NCBI GenBank assembly: GCA_002791545.1 | Contig: PFXG01000025.1 | Span: 1-64,000, forward strand | Direction of reading: 5' to 3' | Source of the DNA: Zetaproteobacteria bacterium CG_4_9_14_3_um_filter_49_83 | Lineage (GTDB): Bacteria > Pseudomonadota > Zetaproteobacteria > Mariprofundales > Mariprofundaceae | Length of the DNA: 64,000 bases | Shown here: positions 42,103 to 52,036 of the stretch, one piece after another | How positions within the stretch are numbered: position 1 is the first letter of the stretch | How the letters are laid out: each line of letters starts with the position of its first letter | Notes under the pieces: model-generated | Database searches by the model: none | Told to the model about the DNA's origin: nothing | The model's input: only the letters and a program-made list of their open reading frames with translations | Translations under genes and position numbers: made by a program

Positions 42103-42600
42103 ATGCATGTTGCATGGCTGGCGCTGGGAGGAAACCTTGGCCCGGTCCGAGCATCGATGGATGCTGCCGTTCACGCCTTAAGCCAGCGCAAGGATTGCCG
42201 CGTTATGGCGCGATCAATGCTGTATCAGACCCCGCCAATGGGGCCTGCCGGACAGCCGGATTACCTTAATGCTGTGATTCAACTGACAACATCACTTTCG
42301 CCGCTTGCCCTGCTGGATGTGCTTCAGGCTATTGAACTGGCACAGGGTCGGGAACGCAACGAGCACTGGGGGGCACGTACACTGGACCTGGATATTCTGG
42401 CGGTGGATGATCTGGTGATGCATAGCGAGCGGCTGATTCTGCCACATCCCTACATGGCCGATCGCATGTTTGTGCTGCAACCATTATGCGATCTGGATGC
42501 AAGCTGGTGCCATCCGATCTTGAATAAGTCAGCACGTGAGCTGCGTGCACTTTTACGACAGAACGGGGTGGCAACGCTGCCTGAGGGCATACAATGGTGA
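42103..42600 (+). CDS. folK: 2-amino-4-hydroxy-6-hydroxymethyldihydropteridine pyrophosphokinase
   Basis: The 165-residue enzyme transfers pyrophosphate from ATP to hydroxymethyl-dihydropterin in folate synthesis. Motifs: LALGGNLGPVRASMDAAVHA, YQTPPMGPAGQPDYLNAVIQ and HWGARTLDLDILAVDD with the metal-binding Asp pair, then LPHPYMADRMFVLQPL. The start at 42103 is four bases after the SPOR gene stop. The deoxynucleoside kinase gene follows, a pairing seen in many proteobacteria. Confidence 0.95.
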   Translation: MHVAWLALGGNLGPVRASMDAAVHALSQRKDCRVMARSMLYQTPPMGPAGQPDYLNAVIQLTTSLSPLALLDVLQAIELAQGRERNEHWGARTLDLDILAVDDLVMHSERLILPHPYMADRMFVLQPLCDLDASWCHPILNKSARELRALLRQNGVATLPEGIQW

Positions 42601-42607
42601 GGTCATG

Positions 42608-43255
42608 ATGAAAAAGTTATCACTGGAATCGAGTCACATTGCCATTGAAGGGGCGATTGGAGTAGGTAAAACGACGCTGGTGCAAAAGTTGGCGCATCGT
42701 CTGAATGGCAACGTATTACTTGAGGGTGTGGAGGATAATCCGTTCATCGAACTGTTTTATCAGGATCCGTCACGACATGCTTTGAGCGTGCAGCTTTCGT
42801 TTCTGTTTTCACGCGTTAAACAATGGCAGCAAATCAGTCAGCTGAATTTATTCAAACGCGCCCTGGTCAGCGATTATGTCTTTGCCAAGGATCGTTTGTT
42901 CGCCAGGCTGAATCTGTCCGACGAAGAGTTTCAGTTGTATGAGCAGGTTTCTAAACTGGTGGCAACGGATATTGCCCAGCCTGATCTGGTGATTTATCTG
43001 CAATCGCGGCCTGAAGTGATTATGCAGCGGGTACGCCAGCGCAGTCGCCCGATTGAAAAGGGATTGTCGCTGGATTACCTCAGGCAGGTGATGGCGGCAT
43101 ATGACGAATATTTTTTCCATTATTATGAAACGCCGTTGTTGATTGTGCAGACGGACAAACTGAACTTTGCCGAAGATGATGCATCTGTTGATGCCTTGCT
43201 GGAGCGGGTATCACAAATGCGTTCACCACGTGAATTCTGGGCCGAGTTTGTCTGA
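42608..43255 (+). CDS. deoxynucleoside (deoxyadenosine/deoxyguanosine) kinase
   Basis: The 215-residue kinase has the P-loop IAIEGAIGVGKTTLVQKLA and a DRY-like segment SDYVFAKDRLFARLNL. The lid appears in VIYLQSRPEVIMQRVRQRSR. It phosphorylates deoxynucleosides for salvage. The GAGG that overlaps the folK stop is five bases from ATG 42608 and only two from ATG 42605, so I take the second Met. The substrate choice is not readable by eye. Confidence 0.88.
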   Translation: MKKLSLESSHIAIEGAIGVGKTTLVQKLAHRLNGNVLLEGVEDNPFIELFYQDPSRHALSVQLSFLFSRVKQWQQISQLNLFKRALVSDYVFAKDRLFARLNLSDEEFQLYEQVSKLVATDIAQPDLVIYLQSRPEVIMQRVRQRSRPIEKGLSLDYLRQVMAAYDEYFFHYYETPLLIVQTDKLNFAEDDASVDALLERVSQMRSPREFWAEFV

Positions 43256-43576
43256 ATGGGTGATGCTCCGAATCATCAGGGTGATAGGTGTTGCCGTTGG
43301 GATGGCGATACGCTGGTGCTGAATATTCTGGGAACGCCATCGGCGAAGCGGGATGCGATAGGTAAACCCAAAGGTAATCAGCTGAAAATCAGTGTGACTA
43401 AAAGCCCTGAAAATGGTCAGGCGACCGATTATATGGTGAAATTTCTGGCTAAACAGTTCGGTGTCAAAGCCAGCGATATCGACGTGGTGTTCGGCCAAAC
43501 CAGCATCAATAAACAATTAAGAGTCCACAAGCCGCAAAAACTTCCGACAGTTATTCGCCAAATGCTGGATGAATGA
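43256..43576 (+). CDS. DUF167 (YggU) family protein
   Basis: The 106-residue protein matches the YggU/DUF167 fold: LNILGTPSAKRDAIGKPKGN, then QLKISVTKSPENGQATDYMV and VVFGQTSINKQLRV. Its function is not established. The start ATG touches the stop codon of the kinase gene, so the two are coupled. The first 15 residues are longer than in E. coli YggU and include two adjacent Cys. Confidence 0.85.
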   Translation: MGDAPNHQGDRCCRWDGDTLVLNILGTPSAKRDAIGKPKGNQLKISVTKSPENGQATDYMVKFLAKQFGVKASDIDVVFGQTSINKQLRVHKPQKLPTVIRQMLDE

Positions 43577-43713
43577 ATTGTTTCAAAGGTAGATGTCTCT
43601 TTTTTTGATTTGGGAACAAGCGAAAACACAGCGTCATCTCTGCGCCGAATTTCAACCTGTTCAATATTGAGCTGCGTTTAATAATTCGGAATAGATCAAG
43701 TTTTGCCCTCAGA

Positions 43714-45483
43714 TCATAGATCCCAGCCGAGCAACAACAGGGTGAGGGTGATGGCACCGATAAAGATGTTCATGGGCAAGCCGACACGCAGGAAGTCGGT
43801 AAAGCGATAACCACCGGGACCGTAAACCATCAGGTTGGTTTGATATCCCAACGGCGTGGCGAAACTGGCTGATGCGGCCATCATGATGGCAAAAACGAAG
43901 GGCTCGTTATCCAGTGAAAGTTTTTGGGTGATCTCCAGCACGATGGGCAACATCAGAATGGCGGCGGCGTTGTTGGTGATTGTTTCGGTTAATAACGACA
44001 CCGTGATGTAGGTGAGGATCAGCAGCAACCACGGCGTACCATTGCTTAAGTCGATGATGTTGGCTGCCAAAAAGGCGGCAACCCCCGTCTTCTCCAGTGC
44101 TGCGCCCAGAGCAAAGGAGGCGGCAATGGTGACGACCACCGTCAGATCAAGGCTCTTTTCCGCCTGCCCCACCGAGCAGCAGCCAGTGATAATCATCAAC
44201 CCGGCACCAATCAGTGCTGCATTGAGCATGCTCATCAGACCAAAGGCCGCAGCGAGTACGAGTGAGATCAGAATCACCCAGCTCAGTTTGGCCTTTTCAT
44301 GGCGCGGCTTTTCCGCATCGAGATCGTTGATCAGCAGAAAATCACGGTTGAAACGCTGCCGGGTCACAAAGGATGGTCGTGCTTCCAGCAGCAATGTGTC
44401 TCCCGCTTCCAGCCGTATGGAGCCGAGATTGCCCCGGATACGCTGCCCATGCCGCGCCACCGCCAGCACTGCTGCGCCGTAACGATCACGAAAGCGCGAA
44501 TCCCGAATGGCACGGCCAATGGCATCACAGTGCGGCGAAACCACCGCCTCCACCAGTCGCCGTCCAGATCGTTGCGCATCAAGTGATGGCGCATATCCAT
44601 CATCGGAGGAGGCAACCACGCCGTGAATGCGCAGCAGATCAGAGATGGCATCGGTATCTCCGGCGAACACCAGCCTGTCACCGCCTTTGAGAATCTCCTC
44701 CGAGGAGACAGCTGAGATAATCGCCCCATCACGCTCAATCTCCACCAGATAGACGCGCCGCAGATGACGCAGCCCCGCCTCCTCCACCGTTTTCCCAACC
44801 AGTGGGCCATCCGGGGCCACCGCCACCTCCAGCGTAAACTCACGCAGATTGGCAAAAGCGTTGCTGTCACTGCGATCCGGTAGCCATTTGGGGAAAAAGA
44901 GCCAGATAAAGAGGATGCCAGCCAGGGCCACCGGCAGGCCAATAGCGGTGATGGAAAAGAGAGAAAATCCCGCTTCGCCAGTGAGCGCCTGATACTGGCC
45001 GTTCACCACCAGATTGGTGCTGGTACCGATCATCGTCAGCGTGCCGCCAAGGATGGCGCTGTAACTCAATGGAATCATCAGCTTGGAGGGCGGAATATCA
45101 ATTTTTCGCGCCCAGCTATGGATGGCGGGGATCATGGTGGCCACCACAGGGGTGTTGTTCAGGAAGCCACTGAGCAGTACGACAGGCGTAAAAATCCGGC
45201 TTATCGCCGAACGAACGCCGGTGGGATGGCCCAACACATGGGTGACCAGCAGATCAATGCCGCCAGAGGCATGAATGCCTGCCGCAACAATGAACATCGC
45301 CGCCACCGTGATCAATCCGGAGTTGCTGAATCCAGCCAACGCCTCTCCGGCAGTGAGTACGCCGCAGATACTCAGGATGGTTAATACGGCCATCATCACC
45401 AGATGGGGGCCGATGCGTGTGGTAATCAGCACCGTCAGTGCTGCAAAGGTAAGCGTAAGTGACAACCAGCCTTGCCATTCCAT
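43714..45483 (-). CDS. SLC13-type anion carrier with central TrkA-C domains
   Basis: The 589-residue carrier has about eleven membrane segments, split by two cytosolic TrkA-C (RCK-C) domains at about 205-375 (VAVAPDGPLVGKTVEEAGL and IRLEAGDTLLLEARPSF). SLC13-like signatures occur in both membrane halves (FLNNTPVVATMIPAI; TETITNNAAAILMLPIVL). Such proteins transport sulfate, other oxyanions or dicarboxylates. GAGGAG is seven bases before ATG 45483. It is not fused to a radical SAM domain, unlike the carrier at 17024-19663, and stands alone. Confidence 0.9.
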   Translation of the reverse strand: MEWQGWLSLTLTFAALTVLITTRIGPHLVMMAVLTILSICGVLTAGEALAGFSNSGLITVAAMFIVAAGIHASGGIDLLVTHVLGHPTGVRSAISRIFTPVVLLSGFLNNTPVVATMIPAIHSWARKIDIPPSKLMIPLSYSAILGGTLTMIGTSTNLVVNGQYQALTGEAGFSLFSITAIGLPVALAGILFIWLFFPKWLPDRSDSNAFANLREFTLEVAVAPDGPLVGKTVEEAGLRHLRRVYLVEIERDGAIISAVSSEEILKGGDRLVFAGDTDAISDLLRIHGVVASSDDGYAPSLDAQRSGRRLVEAVVSPHCDAIGRAIRDSRFRDRYGAAVLAVARHGQRIRGNLGSIRLEAGDTLLLEARPSFVTRQRFNRDFLLINDLDAEKPRHEKAKLSWVILISLVLAAAFGLMSMLNAALIGAGLMIITGCCSVGQAEKSLDLTVVVTIAASFALGAALEKTGVAAFLAANIIDLSNGTPWLLLILTYITVSLLTETITNNAAAILMLPIVLEITQKLSLDNEPFVFAIMMAASASFATPLGYQTNLMVYGPGGYRFTDFLRVGLPMNIFIGAITLTLLLLGWDL

Positions 45484-45752
45484 TGTATGACTCCTCACAG
45501 GAGCTGCCCGTCAGCAATGAACGGGTAGCTGTTTTCGCGTTTGATCACGTAGCTGCAATAAGCTCACCAATTCGCAAGAGTCAGGGAAAACAGTAAAAAA
45601 ACAGGCGCAAGGCCGTCTGGTTTTAAACCTGTTTAGCTCTTTCTTTTACGTGGCGGCAAGCTGGTGCAAATGACCACGGCGGCGAACGGTAGAGGGAGAT
45701 TCATGGCTGTCAAGAATTTCGCATGCCAGAAGCATGGACCGGTTCTCGATAT

Positions 45753-46202
45753 TCAGAGCTTTCTGCGTAGTACCTTCATGTGGGAAAGTTCAAAGCCCAG
45801 CGTGCGATAAAAGGCCAGCGCCGGATGGTTGTCGCGGTCGGCCAGCAGCGTCACGCGGCTCATGCCCTGCTCGCCTGCCCAGTGCAACACGTGCTCGATC
45901 AGCTGGCGACCACGACCACCGCCGCGATGCGTCTGGCTGACGATGACATCTTCCAACAACAACACCTTGCCGCCTTCTGCCGTGCTGATGGTGATCAGCG
46001 CGTTCACCATGCCCGCCACTTGCCCGTCGACGCGCAGCACGAACAGTTTACCAAGTTGTGGTTCATTGAGGATGAGACGCAGGCCGCGTAACTGTTTGTC
46101 GCGTTCGGGTGTGAAATCGCATTCGAGTGAAAACAGTTCAGTGAGCAGATCCGCCAGTTGCGGCAGGTCATGTTCGGTGGCGAAATCTATCTTGATACTC
46201 AT
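45753..46202 (-). CDS. GNAT family N-acetyltransferase
   Basis: The 149-residue protein has the GNAT fold with the acetyl-CoA loop THRGGGRGRQLIEHVLHWA (Q/RxxGxG/A type) and the C-terminal NHPALAFYRTLGFELSHMKV. The substrate is unknown. GGAGAAAG precedes the start. The 270 bp between this gene and the SLC13 carrier hold no feature I can support. Confidence 0.9.
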   Translation of the reverse strand: MSIKIDFATEHDLPQLADLLTELFSLECDFTPERDKQLRGLRLILNEPQLGKLFVLRVDGQVAGMVNALITISTAEGGKVLLLEDVIVSQTHRGGGRGRQLIEHVLHWAGEQGMSRVTLLADRDNHPALAFYRTLGFELSHMKVLRRKL

Positions 46203-46677
46203 GCTTCTTTCTCCATGTTTATGACATCAACGGGTTTAAGGGTTTAATAACGGGTAAGTTGTCATTGTGAACGTCTGTGAAGTAATCCTGTGTGAGCGCT
46301 ATGAGGTTATCGGCTCATAAAGCTTCGCAAGCAAAGACATTGAACGCTTCCAATCTATAAAAAGGAAATCGTAATTTCCCTATAAAGACAAAGCTTCTTT
46401 CATAATACTGAAGTTGGAATGTTCTCAGTAGTTTTATTGTATGTCTAATGTTGAACCAATGAAATCGACTTGCCTGTCTTGAAAGCGCGCCGCGAGCTTG
46501 AGACGCTCCGGGAACAGTATGTTTAATTGAAATTTTCTCCGTTTATCACCCTCTATTGTTCTTGGCTGATTGAGTTCTCTTGAGTAAACCCAGGCCTCCC
46601 ACTAGGGTTTGCCAATCCTGAAAGACGGTACCCCAGCTGTTGCAAGACAGACGGACTGAAGCGGCAAGGAAGAAACG
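46203..46677. other. 475-bp intergenic leader before panB
   Basis: No credible ORF is present. AT-rich sequence (46330-46560) could hold promoters for panB. The last 100 bp include AAACCC at 46591 that can pair with GGGTTT at about 46609-46614, and then GGTACCCCAGCTGTTGCAAG. This looks structured, but I cannot match it to a known riboswitch class. Confidence 0.4.
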
Positions 46678-47457
46678 ATGAAACGAACTACTGCGGCCAC
46701 GCTGGCAAAGGCGAAGGCTAACCATGAAAAAACTGTCTGGCTGACTGCCTGCGATACCACATCGGCACAATTGGCCGAAGCTGCCGGTGTTGATGTGCTG
46801 CTGGTTGGCGACTCTCTGGGTATGGTGGCACTGGGCTTTGATTCCACTATTCCCGTTACCCTTGAACACATGATTCATCATACGGCTGCCGTTGTGCGCG
46901 GTCACTCTAAAGCGTGGGTGGTTTGTGACCTGCCCTTTGGCAGTTATCAGCAATCACCGGAACAGGCGTTTGCATCGTCAGTGGCTGTGTTGCAGCAAAG
47001 CGGTTGCGATGCGGTGAAGCTGGAAGGCGGTGTGCCAATGGCTGAAACGATCCGCTTCCTCTCTGAGCGAGGCATTGCTGTGGTCGCCCATATCGGCCTG
47101 ACGCCACAATCGGTGAAGAAGTTCGGCAGTTATCGGGCGCGGGGTACCAATCCCGCTGAATACGATGCCATCCTGGCCGACGCTCAAGCGGTGACTGAGG
47201 CCGGTGCTGTGGCATTGGTGCTGGAGTGTATTCCGGCTGGGCTGGCGCAGACGATTACCAACAGCGTGGCGATTCCGACGGTTGGCATCGGGGCTGGTGG
47301 TGGCTGTGATTCGCAGGTGCTGGTCTGGCATGATGTGCTGGGGCTTTCGCTGAAAAATCCATCTTTTGCTCCGGCCTATTGCAACCTGCGTGAGCAGATC
47401 ACCACGGCTATCGAAGCATGGTCAGCCGATGTGCGAAGCGGAGCATTTCCGAAATGA
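46678..47457 (+). CDS. panB: 3-methyl-2-oxobutanoate hydroxymethyltransferase
   Basis: The 259-residue TIM-barrel enzyme makes ketopantoate from ketoisovalerate and methylene-tetrahydrofolate, the first committed step to pantothenate. Motifs: WLTACDTTSAQLAEAAGVD, LLVGDSLGMVALGFDST, and the C-terminal VGIGAGGGCDSQVLVWHDVL. GGAAG precedes the ATG. panB, panC and panD overlap and form one operon. Confidence 0.97.
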   Translation: MKRTTAATLAKAKANHEKTVWLTACDTTSAQLAEAAGVDVLLVGDSLGMVALGFDSTIPVTLEHMIHHTAAVVRGHSKAWVVCDLPFGSYQQSPEQAFASSVAVLQQSGCDAVKLEGGVPMAETIRFLSERGIAVVAHIGLTPQSVKKFGSYRARGTNPAEYDAILADAQAVTEAGAVALVLECIPAGLAQTITNSVAIPTVGIGAGGGCDSQVLVWHDVLGLSLKNPSFAPAYCNLREQITTAIEAWSADVRSGAFPK

Positions 47458-48314
47458 ATGTCATTGAAACCACAGCAGAATTGCGGCGTATCCTGGCGCC
47501 AGTGCGAAGCCAGCAGCATATTGCTTTCGTGCCGACGATGGGCTGTTTGCATGAAGGGCACCTGAGCCTGATGCGCAAGGCCCGGCGGCTGGCCGATATC
47601 GTCATCGTCAGTATTTATGTGAATCCCATGCAGTTCGGGCCGAATGAGGATTTCGATGCTTACCCGCGCACCTTCGAGGCTGATGCGGCGCTGTGCGAAA
47701 AAGAGGGCGTGGACATCATTTTTCACCCGCACAACCTTTACCCTGCCGATGGCCTCAGGATTTCATTGAAAGTCGACGAGCTGGACAACTGCCTGTGCGG
47801 TGCAGCGCGCCCCGGCCATTTTGATGGTGTGGTGACCGTGGTTAATATGTTGTTCAATATCGTGCAACCTGATATTGCCATCTTCGGCGAGAAAGACTGG
47901 CAACAGCTGAGCATTATCCGCTGTATGGGTGATGATTTGCAGATGAATATCGAAATCATCGGTGAACCGACCTATCGTGAAGCGGACGGGCTGGCGATGA
48001 GCAGTCGCAATCGTTATCTCAGTCCGGATGAGCGTAATCTTGCACCGCGCCTGCACGAGGTGCTGCAATACATGCGTGATGCATTTGAACAGGGCGAGAG
48101 CAGTGCCGCAGCCTTGATAAGGCAGGGCAGGGCGAAGCTGGCTGATGCCGCTATCGAGCCGGAGTATCTGGAGATTCGTGATGCCAATAGCCTGCAATCT
48201 GTGACCACCATTGAAACACCCTGCCGTATTTTAATTGCGGCAAAAATCGGCTCTGCCCGATTGATCGATAATATTCCTCTGGATCTTCCAGAACATGCGA
48301 TGGAGACCGTGTGA
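47454..48314 (+). CDS. panC: pantothenate synthetase
   Basis: The 286-residue ligase joins pantoate and beta-alanine using ATP. It has the nucleotidyl-transferase motif [19 protein letters not shown], then [33 protein letters not shown] and the [12 protein letters not shown] loop. The start at 47454 overlaps the panB stop (ATGA); an upstream ATG at 47418 lies inside panB and is not needed. Confidence 0.97.
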   Translation: MNVIETTAELRRILAPVRSQQHIAFVPTMGCLHEGHLSLMRKARRLADIVIVSIYVNPMQFGPNEDFDAYPRTFEADAALCEKEGVDIIFHPHNLYPADGLRISLKVDELDNCLCGAARPGHFDGVVTVVNMLFNIVQPDIAIFGEKDWQQLSIIRCMGDDLQMNIEIIGEPTYREADGLAMSSRNRYLSPDERNLAPRLHEVLQYMRDAFEQGESSAAALIRQGRAKLADAAIEPEYLEIRDANSLQSVTTIETPCRILIAAKIGSARLIDNIPLDLPEHAMETV

Positions 48315-48691
48315 TGAAACTGACTATGCTGAAATCGAAAGTACACCGCGTTTCGGTGACTCATGCCGAACTGGATTATGAAGGTTCATGCGCCATCGAC
48401 CAGAATCTGCTGGATGCGGCGAATATTTTGCCGTTCGAGCAATTGCATATTTATAACGTCAACAATGGCGAGCGCTTTACCACCTATGCCATCACCGCCC
48501 CAAGAGGCTCCGGCACCATTGGCGTCAACGGTGCGGCGGCACACAAGGCCAGTCCGGGTGATCTGCTGATTATCTGCACTTATGCTGAATTCAAGGCCAA
48601 AGCGGCTGAACATTTCAGCCCCATGTTGGTGTACGTCGATGCTGATAACGCCATCACGCATACCAGTCACGGACATCTGGCGGCAGTCTGA
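48314..48691 (+). CDS. panD: aspartate 1-decarboxylase precursor
   Basis: The 125-residue proenzyme makes beta-alanine. It self-cleaves between Gly and Ser in DYEGSCAID to form the pyruvoyl group. [15 protein letters not shown] and [20 protein letters not shown] are typical. TGATG overlap with panC. With panB and panC it completes the pathway-specific steps apart from ketopantoate reduction. Confidence 0.97.
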   Translation: MKLTMLKSKVHRVSVTHAELDYEGSCAIDQNLLDAANILPFEQLHIYNVNNGERFTTYAITAPRGSGTIGVNGAAAHKASPGDLLIICTYAEFKAKAAEHFSPMLVYVDADNAITHTSHGHLAAV

Positions 48692-48705
48692 CGCGGGCTG
48701 ACTCG

Positions 48706-50307
48706 GTGCTTTATTCGTTCGCCAATGTTCAGGTTGCTCTGGATGAGGATGAACACGGCATAGCTTCGCGTCTGGCGCGTCTGCTTGGCATAGATGCCGG
48801 GCAAGTAGTTTGCTGCACCTGCGTGCGGCGTGCGCTGGATGCGCGTAAGAAATCGAATATTCATTTTGTCTGTACCTATGAAATTGAAGTGGAACAACCG
48901 ATTGCCAACCCGCCAGCTGCGGCCCGGCTGATTGAGCGCTCGGCACTTTCACCGGTTTGTCCGGATATTTTCACTCAAACAAACACGTCGCAGACTCATG
49001 CCGTGATTATCGGCGCAGGCCCTGCCGGATTGTTTGCGGCGCTGGCACTGGCCGAGGCAGGCATGCGGGTGACGCTGCTGGAGCGCGGCAAGCCGGTGGA
49101 AACACGCATGCGCGATATCGGACGTTTGCGCTCGCGTGGTGAACTCGACCCCGAATCAAATATCTGCTTTGGTGAGGGCGGTGCGGGCACGTATACCGAT
49201 GGCAAACTGTATACCCGCATCAAGCATCCGTTTTTGCGCTGGGTGCTGGCTGAATTTGTTCGTTTCGGGGCGCGGCCGGATATTCTTGTCGATGCGCATC
49301 CGCATCTGGGCACCGATAAACTGGTGCGCATTGTGCGCAATATGCGTGAGCATTTGCTGGCGCTGGGTGTCGATTACCGCTTTGAAGCACGCGTCGATGA
49401 TCTGCTTATCCGGCAGGGGACGGTACACGGTGTACGGCTGGCCGATGGCAGCGAAATTGGGGCCGGGCATGTGGTGCTGGCCACCGGTCATTCGGCGCGT
49501 GATACCTTCGAGCGTTTACAGTTGCTGGGTGTCAAAATGGAAGCCAAGGCCTTTGCCGTCGGCGTGCGCGCCGAGCATCCGCAAGCGCTGATCGACGGCA
49601 TCCAGTTTGGCAAACAGACAGGACTCTCTGCCGCCGAATATTCTTTAACGCATCAGGTGGCCGATAAGATGCTCGGTCAGCGCGGTGTGTATTCTTTCTG
49701 CATGTGTCCGGGTGGTCTGATTGTGCCATCACCGACCGAGGTTGGGGGCATGGCGGTCAACGGCATGAGTAATGCCAAGCGCGGCGGGCAATGGGCCAAT
49801 TCCGGTGTGGTGGTGCAGGTGACACCTGAGGATATTGCTCGCCACGGCATTCGGCCGGATGCCCTGATGGGTATTGCCTTCCAGCGCGAACTTGAAGTGG
49901 CAACGTTCAAGGCGGCGGGGAACCAGTATGCCGCGCCGGCGATGCGACTGACCGATTTTATCGACAGAAAAGCGACGGGCACGCTGGCTGCCACACGTTT
50001 CAAGCCCTTGGCTGTGGCGACGGATTTATGGCAGCTGCTACCGGCATGGGTCAGCCATCCTTTATCGGATGGCTTGCAGGGCTTCGGGCGTCGGATGCAC
50101 GGTTATGTCAGTCAGGAGGCTAATCTGCTGGCCAGTGAAACGCGCACCAGTTCACCGGTTCGCATTGAGCGCGATGCATCGATGCAGTCGGTCAGCGTGC
50201 GGGGACTTTATCCGGTCGGTGAAGGGGCCGGTTATGCCGGTGGCATTGTATCGGCAGCGGTGGATGGTCTGAAAGCGGCGGCGGCAATTCTTGAATCAAC
50301 ACGCTGA
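48706..50307 (+). CDS. FAD-dependent dehydrogenase, COG2509 family
   Basis: The 533-residue flavoprotein has an N-terminal 85-residue region (VQVALDEDEHGIASRLARLL) common in the COG2509 family, then the FAD-binding VIIGAGPAGLFAALALAEAG. Further motifs are SRGELDPESNICFGEGGAGT, a C-rich VYSFCMCPGG and the C-terminal YPVGEGAGYAGGIVSAAVDG. Length and order fit the uncharacterised YpeA/COG2509 dehydrogenases; no substrate is known. The start is a GTG at 48706, 14 bp behind panD, with no strong ribosome-binding site, so it may be read through from the pan operon. Confidence 0.88.
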   Translation: MLYSFANVQVALDEDEHGIASRLARLLGIDAGQVVCCTCVRRALDARKKSNIHFVCTYEIEVEQPIANPPAAARLIERSALSPVCPDIFTQTNTSQTHAVIIGAGPAGLFAALALAEAGMRVTLLERGKPVETRMRDIGRLRSRGELDPESNICFGEGGAGTYTDGKLYTRIKHPFLRWVLAEFVRFGARPDILVDAHPHLGTDKLVRIVRNMREHLLALGVDYRFEARVDDLLIRQGTVHGVRLADGSEIGAGHVVLATGHSARDTFERLQLLGVKMEAKAFAVGVRAEHPQALIDGIQFGKQTGLSAAEYSLTHQVADKMLGQRGVYSFCMCPGGLIVPSPTEVGGMAVNGMSNAKRGGQWANSGVVVQVTPEDIARHGIRPDALMGIAFQRELEVATFKAAGNQYAAPAMRLTDFIDRKATGTLAATRFKPLAVATDLWQLLPAWVSHPLSDGLQGFGRRMHGYVSQEANLLASETRTSSPVRIERDASMQSVSVRGLYPVGEGAGYAGGIVSAAVDGLKAAAAILESTR

Positions 50308-50332
50308 TCCTTCCAGGAGGTTGTCCGAAAAG

Positions 50333-52021
50333 ATGCCGGATTTTCACGATACAGAACAACGATTACAGGCTATTGAGCAACGACTTGAACGTTTGGAGCA
50401 GGCCATGCTTGCTCGGCCGGCTCCAGTTTGGGCGGAGCCGGACGATATTTTCGACATTGATGAAGTTGGAGCTGAAATGGTCACGGCAGAGCCGAGTCTT
50501 AGCCATGCACCCCGGACGCAATCGGATACACATAGTCGTACCCTGGCTATCGGCTCTCTGCTCGGCTGGAGTGGTGCCACGGCATTGGTTGTCGCCATGG
50601 CTTACCTGATTCGGCTGGCTATTGATGAAGGCTGGCTGACTCCGGCTCGGCAGATTGCTATTGCTGTGGCCTTTGGCGTAGTGCTGATTGCCTGCGGCCT
50701 GTTGCTGCGTAATCGTGACCGGGTTTATGCCGGTTATTTGCCGGCTGGCGGTATCATCGTTCTGTTCCTCTCCGTCTACGGTGCGCATCTGTTTTATCCG
50801 CTGATTCCTGCCAGTTTCGCCATGTTTCTGGTGATGGGTATCAGTATCATCTCGTTATGGTTGTGCAAGGTGTTTGACAGCGACATCTATGCTTTTTTCG
50901 CGGTTGTCGGCTCCTACACGGTGCCGTTTCTGTTTCCCCAGTTGCGTGGTGCGCCGATTGATCTGGTGATTTACTTTTCTGTCTGGAGCGTTTTGTTCAG
51001 CACCTTTTCGGTGATCATCGGACGGCGGGCCGTGCTGCTGCTATCGCTGTATCTGGCGCTGATATTTTTCGATCTGATCTGGCGCACCAATGCAGTATCC
51101 GAGCCGTGGCTGTATGCGCTGATGTTTCAATGTGTGCAGTTGCTGACTTTTGCCGTTGCAACGCTCGCCTTTGCCGTGGTTCGGCATGACCCGATGCGCA
51201 TCGATACCGCCTACCTGTACCTGCCGGCATTATTGATTTTCTATGCCCTGCAATATGCGTTGTTGCAAGCGCATCTGCCTGATTATGCCCCGTGGATTGC
51301 CAGCGGCTCGGCGCTGCTGTTGCTGGCAGTCTATGTAATCGCCAGGTTGCTGTTGAAAAGGGAGGTGCCCGGTGGCCAGTTTCTGGTCGGAGCCTATCTT
51401 GCGCTGGTGCTGTTTCACGCTGGTTATCTCGAATCGCTGCCCGAGCAATGGCAATCGTGGGCAGGGCTCGTTGCGGCTCCGCTGGCGATGCTGTTCCTTA
51501 AATTGACGCAAGGGCCGATGCAATCCAGATGGCCGGTACCGCTGGCCTTCGCGGTGATTTTTCTGATCAGTTTCGTGCAGGTAATCTCCAACATTGAACA
51601 TCCCGTGACATTTACCAATACCGCCTTGTATGTGCTTTATCCGCTGGAATTGTATGCGGCATACTTTTTTTCGCGGCGCTTTGCGGCACTGGGTGTTTTT
51701 TGCATGCCGTTGCTGTACGCCGGTCATGTCTCGACGCTTTGCGCTGTTGCATATCTGATTGATACGCGACTGGCGGTCTCGATGTTATGGGGTATGGTCG
51801 CGCTGACGACTCTGGTGCTGGCGCTGGAATTCAGAGATCGTGCTCTGGGTCAGTCATCACTTTTTATCTTTGCGATAGCCGGTGCCAAAGTGCTGTTTTA
51901 TGATCTTGCAGATGCCACACCGCTGATTCGTATTGCCTGCCTGATAGCGCTGGGTCTGAGTTTTTATGCCGGTGGCTGGATGTACAGGAAACTGGATTTT
52001 CAGCCGGAACCGGCAAAATAA
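50333..52021 (+). CDS. DUF2339 polytopic membrane protein
   Basis: The 562-residue protein begins with a short coiled coil (QRLQAIEQRLERLEQAML), then a linker, then about sixteen membrane segments from residue 75 on. GSLLGWSGATALVVAMAYLI and AYLPAGGIIVLFLSVYGAHL resemble the DUF2339 family. The function is unknown. AGGAGG lies 11 bases before ATG 50333. Confidence 0.82.
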   Translation: MPDFHDTEQRLQAIEQRLERLEQAMLARPAPVWAEPDDIFDIDEVGAEMVTAEPSLSHAPRTQSDTHSRTLAIGSLLGWSGATALVVAMAYLIRLAIDEGWLTPARQIAIAVAFGVVLIACGLLLRNRDRVYAGYLPAGGIIVLFLSVYGAHLFYPLIPASFAMFLVMGISIISLWLCKVFDSDIYAFFAVVGSYTVPFLFPQLRGAPIDLVIYFSVWSVLFSTFSVIIGRRAVLLLSLYLALIFFDLIWRTNAVSEPWLYALMFQCVQLLTFAVATLAFAVVRHDPMRIDTAYLYLPALLIFYALQYALLQAHLPDYAPWIASGSALLLLAVYVIARLLLKREVPGGQFLVGAYLALVLFHAGYLESLPEQWQSWAGLVAAPLAMLFLKLTQGPMQSRWPVPLAFAVIFLISFVQVISNIEHPVTFTNTALYVLYPLELYAAYFFSRRFAALGVFCMPLLYAGHVSTLCAVAYLIDTRLAVSMLWGMVALTTLVLALEFRDRALGQSSLFIFAIAGAKVLFYDLADATPLIRIACLIALGLSFYAGGWMYRKLDFQPEPAK

Positions 52022-52036
52022 ACACATTCGCATGAC

